DNA of 15,462 nucleotides from Nanobdellota archaeon (GTDB lineage Archaea > Nanobdellota > Nanobdellia > Pacearchaeales > GW2011-AR1): contig JAUYDD010000230.1 in NCBI GenBank assembly GCA_030704765.1, positions 1 through 15,462 of the forward strand, read 5' to 3'. Positions 1-9,000 of this stretch are shown here, in pieces. Made by a program: the position numbers and the translations under genes. The notes below the pieces were generated by a model. It was not told the origin of the DNA. It did not search any database and saw nothing but the letters and a program-made list of their open reading frames with translations. The stretch's first letter is position 1. Each line of letters starts with the position of its first letter.

Positions 1-1
1 A

Positions 2-3000
2 AAAGAAGGAGTTATATGGAATTGCCTTGCTTCAGGAAATGGGACAACTGATTTTGCAGATGCTAACAGGACTTTAAATGTAAGGCATGTTTATGTTAGT
101 GAAACAATAACTCCTATTTCAGTTCTTGAAAATACTCCAACTAATGTATCTGTTTATGGGCATGTTAATATGAGCAATAGAGAAAATATAACTAATGAAA
201 GTATTGGAATTTATTTAGATAGCAGTAGAATAACTTCTTGGTATGAATCTAATGGTGCATATATTGAGTGGCAGAATACTAGTTTTAAATATAGGAAACT
301 GATAAATATAAGCAACAATAATAACTCAGCACTTAGTAATTATCAGTTTAATATTTCTATAGATACACAATTACTAATAAACAGTTCTAAACTTAATTCA
401 AGTTGCAGTGATTTAAGACTTATTAATGCATCTGGTTATTCATTAGACTATTGGATACAAACAGGAACATGCAATTCTAATGATACTCAGGTTTGGATAA
501 AACTTCCTTATGTTAATGCATCATCTTCATACACAGTATATCAATATTATGGCAATAATAGTGTTGCTGCAATTTCAAATTACAATTCTACTTTTTCAGG
601 AAATAATGTTTATTTAAATGATAGTTTTGAAAGTGGTGCAATATGGACATACCGTGATGGAAACTGGCAGACACCTGCGCAAGATTGCAATACTGCTGGA
701 GAAGGCTCTTGCTCTATAAATACTACAGATACTGATGGAGGAGCTGGCTCTATAAATGTAAGGGCATCAATGTCTATGTCAACATCTAATAGATATTTTC
801 ATTTGATGTACAAATGCAAACCTGATGCGCTGTGGGGATTTATGTTTAATAATGGTTCATGGAGATGTATACAGGGAAGTGGTACAACAGGATGCGGCTC
901 TACTAATACAGTAACAGGCAGTTATCTTCCTGCAGTTGTTTGTGATAATACATGGAGGTATGCTGGGTATGACTTAGGAAAAAACAGTCGTGGCACAGTG
1001 ACATCTCTTATTGTATATGACGGGAATTCTCAACCTGCGAATAAATCTATGTGGTTTGATGGTTTTATTATTACTAATACGACAGATAATGTGAATTATT
1101 CTATAGGCTCAGAAGAATCTTTAACCTCAACAAACTCTTTAGGAGATTATAACTATACATTTTCAGCAAATAAGGCAGCTGGAAATTATTCTGTTGTTGT
1201 AAATTTAACTTATTTAGGCATTGTTGGAAACAATTCTCAAATTTTAACTGTTAATAATACTGCTCCTCCACTATTAACAATAGTATCTCCTGTAAATAAA
1301 ATTTATGCAACTTCAATTATTGACTTTAATATTTCTGGAAATGAAGCCCTTGATTTTTGCAAGTTTACATTAGATAATTGGGTAAGCAATCAAACTATAA
1401 CTGAGTTTAATTCTAGTTATTTTAATTATACAAATTCTTCTATGGCAGAAGGAAGTTATACAGCTAAATTCTGGTGTAATGACACAGCTAATAATATAAA
1501 TAATACAGAGCAAGTTAGTTTTACTTATTCAGAATTAGGAATTACATTTGTGGCTCCAACACCTGCAAATGGAACTATAACTACAAATACATCAATTGAA
1601 ATTAATGCTTCAATTATTTATTATAATTTAACTGAAGTTAAATATAATTGGAATGGGACAAATTACACTCTTTATAATGATTCGCTTGTGTTGATGTATA
1701 ATTTTGATAATAATACTGCTTTAGGTGAGGGAGCTAATAATTTTACAGCAGATGTTTCAAAATATAATAATTCAGGGAATTGTTCTGGAATGGGTGCTGG
1801 ATGCAATTGGACAACTTCTGGAAAGTTTGGAGGGGCTTTGAGTTTTGATGGGGTGAATGATTATGTTAATGTTTCTGGAAGTTATCCTAGTGGTGCAAAT
1901 TCAAGAAGTTTATGTTCATGGGTTAAACATGCAACTGGAATAAAAACAGGGAATGCACATCATGCTGTAAATTATGGGACTTATAACACTAATCAGGCAT
2001 TTGGATTTATGGTTTATACAGGAAATACTTGGTGGTTCTTTGCTTATGGAGCAAGCAATGATTTTGATACTGGAATAAGTGTAAATACTAACTGGCATCA
2101 TATTTGTATAACTTACAATGGTTCTTTGGTTAATTTTTATTATGATGGTGCTAATAGAAGTAGTGCTTCTCGAACATTAGCAACAACAAGTGGAAACTTT
2201 GTAATTGGAAGTAATCCTGGTGTTAGTGGAACTAATTATTTCAACGGCACAATTGACGAAGTCCGCATCTGGAACAGGTCACTAACAGCAACTGAAGTTT
2301 ATGAAATGTATGTTTCTAACTTGAAAAAATATGATTCTAGTAACTGGAATTTATATATAAATCAATCGAAGAATTCTACAACTGGACTTGATGATGGGTT
2401 ATATACATATCAGGCATTTGCTTCTGATAATGTAGCTAATTTGAGTAGTAGTACTGATGTGAGGACTGTGACAATAACAGTTTCTGATACAACAGCACCA
2501 ACTTTAAATATAACTTACCCAATTAATGGAACAACTTATAATATTAACGTTTCAACATTAAATTATACTATTAATGAATTAGGAGGAAGATGCTGGTATT
2601 CAAACTCTTCTGGAGTTTGGAACTCTACTAATGTTTCAGCTGGAACTAATTTTACAAATGTGATTTCAAAAGAAGGAAGTAATACTTGGACTTTGTATTG
2701 CAATGATACAAGTGGGAACTTAAACTGGACTAATGTTACATTTAGTAAAGATAGTGTTTATCCGCAGATTAATTTCACAGCTCCTACACTTGGTAATGCA
2801 ACAACAACTGCAAATACCTCTGTTGAGATTAATATTTCGATTAGTGAATTAAATTTAAATGAAGTTAAATATAATTGGAATGGGACTAATTATACTATTT
2901 ATAATGATTCACTTGTTTTGATGATGAATTTTGAGAATAATACTGCTTTAGGTGAATGTTATGATAATGAAACTGAGATTTTGACTCTTGAGGAAGTGGA

Positions 3001-6000
3001 TTGCAAGGAAGTTGATTGTGAGGATGAAAGTGTTGTGTGTGAAATAATAAGTTCTGAATCTCAGAATTCAGAAGATTCCAAATTTGCTGAGCAAAGCTCA
3101 GTTGATTATAATAAAAATAATCTAATAAATAATAATAATATGAAGAATGAGAAGAGGAATTATGAGAGAGAAACAAATTTGAATAATAAAAATCAAATAA
3201 ATAAAAAAGAAAATGCTACTGAAAAAGTAGCATCAATGATAATGTATTACTCGCCCCGAGATTATAAAGATTATAATGGCATTAACTATATAAACTTTTC
3301 TGTTTGCAATAATGATGCAGAGGATTGCCTCAGTAGCATCAATGGTAATGCAGCGATCTCAAAAATCGTGTCTCACCCCGAGACTTCTGGGTTCGAATCC
3401 CAGCTGAGGCGCCTCTGCACATTTTATTCTCAAGATATTAAAAACAAAAAATGCTATATTAAAAAATGGAAGTACTTTTATGAATTAAATAGAACTGAGG
3501 AAGTTGCCACGCTTAATAATAAAACTCTTGAATTAGAATGGCAGAAGCCAACTGCTTATCAGGAGTTTGATAATTCTAAAATTAATAATGAGATGTATGA
3601 AGTTTCTCTTGAAGATGGCAGTGAGTTAGTTGTGAGCGAGAAGCATAAGGTTTATATCTCTCTCAATAATTTTTCAATATCTTCATCTGAAAAAACTTTG
3701 ATTAATTCTTGTTTCTTCAATCTTATTTCTCTTGACCATATTGGAGTTTTGCCCAAATGCAGGGATAATGCAAAAAGTGGAAAATCTTTAATATCTGGTG
3801 ATAACTTTTTAGCATCTAAAATAAATTCTTTATACTCTGATTTAGGAACAAATTTTACAATTCTCTTGATCAATAAAAGCAAGAATTCATATTCTGAATC
3901 AGATATATCTGAAGATTTTATTATTTGTTTTTTTAATCCTTTGATTTCAAAAAATACAAAATCTGGTGAGACTAATTTATATCCTATATGCCTCAATTCT
4001 TTAGTTAAACGAAATACTTTAGACTTATTAAAAAAGGAAAATAAAATATTAGTGTCTAATATCAACAACATTTTTTATTCATGCAGTTTAGCTACTTTGT
4101 CCTTTACAAACTCTGAAAATTCTCTAGCTTCTTTATCTGAAAGTTTAGATTTAGAAGCAATTGATTCTCCAATCTCAAACATTAATTCTTCTTCTATTCC
4201 TTCTTGCAAAGCTTTATCTATAGCTCTTTTAACCAATTTGTCAAATTCCAAATTTTTTGAAATAGATAATATTTCTTTTTCAAATTCATCAGGTAATCTA
4301 ATACATATTTCTGCCATGCAAGAAACTAAAGAAAATGATTATAAAAAACTTCCTATAGAAGATTTTAACCTAAAAGGAGTAAAAGAATTTGAAATTGCTG
4401 AATCTGATAATTCAGTTAATGATAGAAATTATGTTGATAATATTATCAGCAAAGAGGGAGGAGCAAGTGGTAGAGAAAGTGTAGCAAGTAATAAAAAAAT
4501 CGAGATTTCTGACTTTTCACTTCAGAAAATCACTGATGTTTATTCACATTTGAATCAGAAGGATGCAAATGAAATTTATTTTATGAATTCTTTTGGAGAA
4601 CCTGTTAAAGTTAAGTCAATTGAGAAAGTTCCGTATTCAGGCAAGATTTATGATGTTGATGTGAAGAATGATATCATATTAGTGCGCCGTAAGTCGTTGG
4701 TGGTTGGTAGTGAAATTATTAATGACAAACAACAAACTACAGACTCAGATGATTATGGAATTTGGAGCGGGAATTCAAACAATAATAATTTTACAGCAGA
4801 TGTTTCTAAATATAATAATTCTGGAAATTGTACTGGAATGGGTGCTGGATGCAATTGGACAACTTCTGGAAAGTTTGGAGGAGCTTTAGTTTTTGATGGG
4901 GTGGATGATGGAATAAATATAACTGATAGTGAAAGTTTAGATAGTGCTACAGGAGCGTCACAACCAAGAACTGCAAGTATTTGGTTAAAATTTAATGATG
5001 GAGGGGTTGATGTTATTACAGAAAAAGGGACAGCAAATCATTTCTATTGGTTAACTGATGGTAGCAGTATAGTAGCATGGTCTTGCAAAGGTGGCGGTTC
5101 TACTGATGTATCTGAAGATACAGCCCATGCAAATAATATATGGATTAATTATGTCGGAGTATTTAATGGAAGCATGCTTAGTATGTACAAAAACGGACTA
5201 CTTCAAACAGAAACAAACAATATAGGAGGAACATGCCCGAATGATGATAACAATAATCTATTATTAGGAAAAAGAGCAGATAATAGTTATAGTTTCAACG
5301 GCACAATTGACGAAGTCCGCATTTGGAACAGAAGTCTTTCAGCTTCTGAAATTTATCAACAATATGTTTCTAATTTACAAAAATATAATTCAACTCAATG
5401 GTATTTATATGTGAATCAGTCGAAGAATGCAACCACAGGATTAGATACAGGAGCATATACATATTTTGCTTCTGCAAAAGATGTTGCTGGAAATGAGAAT
5501 TTGAGTGAGACAAGGACTGTGAGTGTTGATACAACTGCACCAATAGTGAATTTAGTGAATCCTGCAAATAATACATTATCAAATTCATTGACACAGTATT
5601 TTGCAGCAAATAATAGTGATGGAATTGGATTATTGAATACAACACTTTATGTTTGGAATTCAACTACAACATTGATTAATAATACAGAAAACAGAAGCAT
5701 TTCTGGAATAAGTAATGTTACTAACATTTCAATTATACTTCCTAGAGATGATAATTACACATGGAATTATTATACTTGTGATAATGCAGGAAATTGCGCT
5801 TGGAATAATACTAACTGGACAGTTAGAATTGATTCAACAGCTCCAAATATAACAGAGATTCTTGCTATTAATGTTTCAAATGTAAGTGGCGGTGTTGTTC
5901 CTCGAGGAACAAATGTCACAATTAATGCAACTGTGACAGGAATTACAAATGGAACTGGAAATGTCTGGGTGAAAATATGGCAGGGCGCTGTTGGTTCAGC

Positions 6001-9000
6001 TATTGTAATCTGGCAGGGATTCCTGAACTGGATTAGTGGGAATTTATGGTCTGTGACTGTGCAGACAAACTGGACATGGCCTCTTGGAGTTGTAAATTAT
6101 ACTGTTTATGCGAATGATACACTTGGAAATGAAAGAAGCATCAATGGAACATTTAATACCACAGGAGGAATTATATATTTACCAGCAGGATTTGAATATT
6201 ATATGAATGGTTCAGTCAATATAACCATAACTAATGGAACTGTTTATCATGATAATCAATATGTTAATTTCACTAATTCAACTTATGGAAAAAGACTGCA
6301 ATTATATGCATTGTTAAGCAGCCAAAATATGAACTTGTCAAATCTTTATTTATCATCCAGCTCTACAAAAACAGCGGTCAATCTAACAAATGTCAGTGGA
6401 ATAAATGCTAATCATACAATATTTGTTCCTAATGCATCTAATGAAGGAGTATATGTCTGCCCTAATGCAATTATATTAAATGATATCAATGTAAGCTGCC
6501 CTAATATAATAAGATTTACAAAATCAGAAGCTGTTTCAGGAACCTCTAAATCAACTGTCTATGTTTCAATGGAAGGCAATAATTATAAGATAGATAACCT
6601 GACTGGAACAGGCGCAGGTGATGATTCACTTGCTCCAAGGATTAATTTTACAGCTCCTACTCCTGCTAATGCAACTACAACAGCAAATACTTCTGTTCAA
6701 ATCAATGTTTCAATTAGCGAAGCTAATTTAAATGAAGTAAAGTGGAATTGGAATGGGACGAACTTTACGATTTATAATGACTCGCTTGTGTTGATGATGA
6801 ATTTTGATAATAATACTGCTTTAGGTGAATGTTATGATAATGAGACACAAATTATGACTGAAAATGGGTGGAAATATTTCTATGAATTAAATGGAACTGA
6901 GAATGTTGCAACTCTTAATTCAACTTCAGGTGAAGTTGAATTTGAAAAGCCAATGGCTTATCAAGAGTTTAATAATTCTAAAATTAATAATGAGATGTAT
7001 AAAATTAATTTAGAGGATGGGAGTGAGCTTTCTGTGAGTGAGAAACATAGGGTTTATGCTTCAAAGAATCAGCAAAGAAACTCTTCAACAAATCTATCTT
7101 CATATAGTATGAATAATTTACCTTCAAAATCTTTTGGTCTTGATTTTTGTTTAAGAAATGTAGAAAATGAATCTATTAATAATTGTGGCTTATCTTGCGG
7201 TATCCTTAACCAAACAACTGAAAATATATCCTCTCTTGATAATTTTTTAAAATCAATATCATTAGTTACAAATACCCGTTTTTCAGATTTTGAAATTTGT
7301 GCTAATACATTATCAGGAGTTCTTTTTGATGAAGTTATTACATCAAATCCTTCCTGTAATAGAAATCTTTCTAATCTTTTCTTAACATTTTCATCTCGTA
7401 AAAATTTAAGCTTTGAGCGGGACACTGAATTGGACATTATCACCACCTCTAGTCAAATCTGCAGCGTATTGCAAAGCTGTTTGGATATGTTCAATAGTCA
7501 AGGAAGGGTAATCTTCAATAATTTCAGTTATGCTAAGTCCACCTTTGAGCATTTCAAGAACCTGCCAGACCATAATTCGAGTATCTTTGAAAGTAGGCTT
7601 GCCATGACAAATCTCTGTGTCTGCAACAATATAAGGGTTAATTTCGATTCTCATTGTGATGAGTCTAATAATAATGATTATTTAAGTTTTTCTATGATAA
7701 ATTTATCTGATTTCTCTCTTAAAAAAATAACTGATGTTTATTCATATTTGAATCAGAATGATTCAAATGAAGTTTATTTCTTGAATTCAAGAAATGAGCT
7801 TGTTTTAGTTAAATCTATTAAAAAAGTTCCATATTTAGGCAAGATTTATGATGTTGATGTGAAGAATGACATTGTGCTTGTGAGAAGAGTGAATAAAAAT
7901 TCTTGGTTGAATAATAAATTGGTTGATAAGGGATTATCTTTTTTTGATATAAATCCTGTCATGATGATCAAAGTCTTCAAAAATAATAGTATCTCCTTTT
8001 ACAAAAAAGAGCAGAACAAAACTTCCAATTTGAACTCTTTTAAAATCACTCAAATCATGTCTAAGATTCTTGAAATGCATGATAGCAACAATATCCATCT
8101 CAGCGATTTGAGTTATCTTCTTTTGTACAGCGCAGAACAAAGGAAAATTTTTCTTTTTAATTTTTCTCAAGATGTCATCAATTTTAGAACTATCTATTTT
8201 CATAATGAATCACAAAATTTATTAAACTCATCTACTGTTCTTGATTTACCTGATGATTTCTTAGAGGATTTTAATTTTTCTACATATTCTTCTCTTAATT
8301 CAAGTTCATCAACAGGATACCAATCAATTTTATCACAGAATTCTTGGTCATCTATTGACAAAGTTCCAGTTTGCTTAAATCTTTCAAATATATCTTGTTT
8401 CATTAATCTAATTACAGCTTTAGATAATAATTCAAAATCTAATTTTACATTATCAGATTTAAGTAATGTTTCTTCCATGACGATTGGTAATAATAATGAT
8501 TATTTAAGTTTTTCTATTAAGGATTTTGTTAATGTAGTAAGGGATGAAAAAGATAGGTTAAATAGCAAGGAAGTGGGAGCAAATAAAAATAATTATGGAA
8601 TCTGGAGTGGGAATTCAAATAATAATAATTTCACAGCAGATGTTTCTAAATATAATAATTCAGGAAATTGCACTGGGATGGGTGCTGGATGCAATTGGAC
8701 TTCTAATGGCAAGTTTGGAAATGCAATAAGTTTTGATGGGGTGAATGATTATGTTAATGTTGGTGAAAGAGAGAGCTTAAATAAATCTATTCTTCCAATA
8801 ACTATTAGTGCATGGATTTATAAAATTGATAATAACGTAGGTCCTATATTTGCATCAGATACCAATACTGCTGCGACTGGTAATTATTATGGTTTCTGGT
8901 TTATGATTTCTGGTAGTAATACTATTAATTTAGGTTTTGGGGATGGAACTGGTGCTGGGTCTTCTAATAGACGCTCTAAAGTGAGTTCTAGTAACATAAA

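Larger units (their letters stand above)
2957..4774 (+). mobile_element. Intein 1 (Hint fold) carrying a tRNA gene and an antisense PIN TA operon
   Basis: This is a 606-codon in-frame insertion in LamG 2. It begins with Cys (2957-2959) in CYDNETEILT, the intein block A pattern, and ends with Asn (4772-4774) in IWSGN, followed by Ser. The block B-like motif GSELVVSEKHKVY, with a conserved His, ends at about 3655. The block F-like strand GKIYDVDVKNDIILVRR lies near 4640-4690. Joining Glu to Ser gives LGE-SNNNN-FTADVSK, close to the uninterrupted LamG 1. The penultimate His usual in inteins is Gly here. Two segments interrupt the Hint fold relative to intein 2: 2987-3460, which holds a tRNA gene, and 3656-about 4500, which holds an antisense VapBC-like operon where a homing endonuclease usually sits. 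No LAGLIDADG or HNH motif is visible. Splicing activity is inferred. Confidence 0.8.
6830..8614 (+). mobile_element. Intein 2 (Hint fold) carrying two antisense TA operons
   Basis: This is a 595-codon in-frame insertion in LamG 3, at exactly the same point as intein 1 (after LGE). Cys1 is at 6830-6832 in CYDNETQIMTENGWKYFYELNG, so block A is intact here. The block B-like motif GSELSVSEKHRVY ends near 7056, GKIYDVDVKNDIVLVRR lies near 7840-7890, and the terminal Gly-Asn (8609-8614) is followed by Ser. An antisense DUF433/DUF5615 operon occupies the usual endonuclease position between blocks B and F. A second antisense RelBE-like operon sits between block F and the terminal IWSGN. The N- and C-terminal Hint segments are roughly 70-75% identical to intein 1 by eye. 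The two inteins therefore share an origin, but their cargo is unrelated. Confidence 0.8.

Noticed and set aside
1916..2101. Minus-strand open frame of about 61 codons
   Set aside because: Shadow of the LamG coding frame: no recognisable domain, no promoter, and low-complexity Ser/Ile/Cys content.
2895..3176. Minus-strand frame of 93 codons in intein 1
   Set aside because: The product is Ser/Tyr/His/Gln low-complexity sequence mirroring the Asn/Glu-rich + frame; no BRE/TATA element in front, unlike the true antisense TA genes.
4704..4889. + strand frame of 61 codons in an alternative phase
   Set aside because: Out-of-frame reading of the intein/LamG junction with no domain or start signal.
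5370..5663. Minus-strand frame of 97 codons
   Set aside because: Complement of LamG/Ig coding sequence, His/Ser/Leu low complexity, no promoter and no partner gene.
2957..8614. Homing endonuclease inside the Hint elements
   Set aside because: No LAGLIDADG, HNH or GIY-YIG motif is visible in the + frame between blocks B and F; that space is antisense TA coding sequence.
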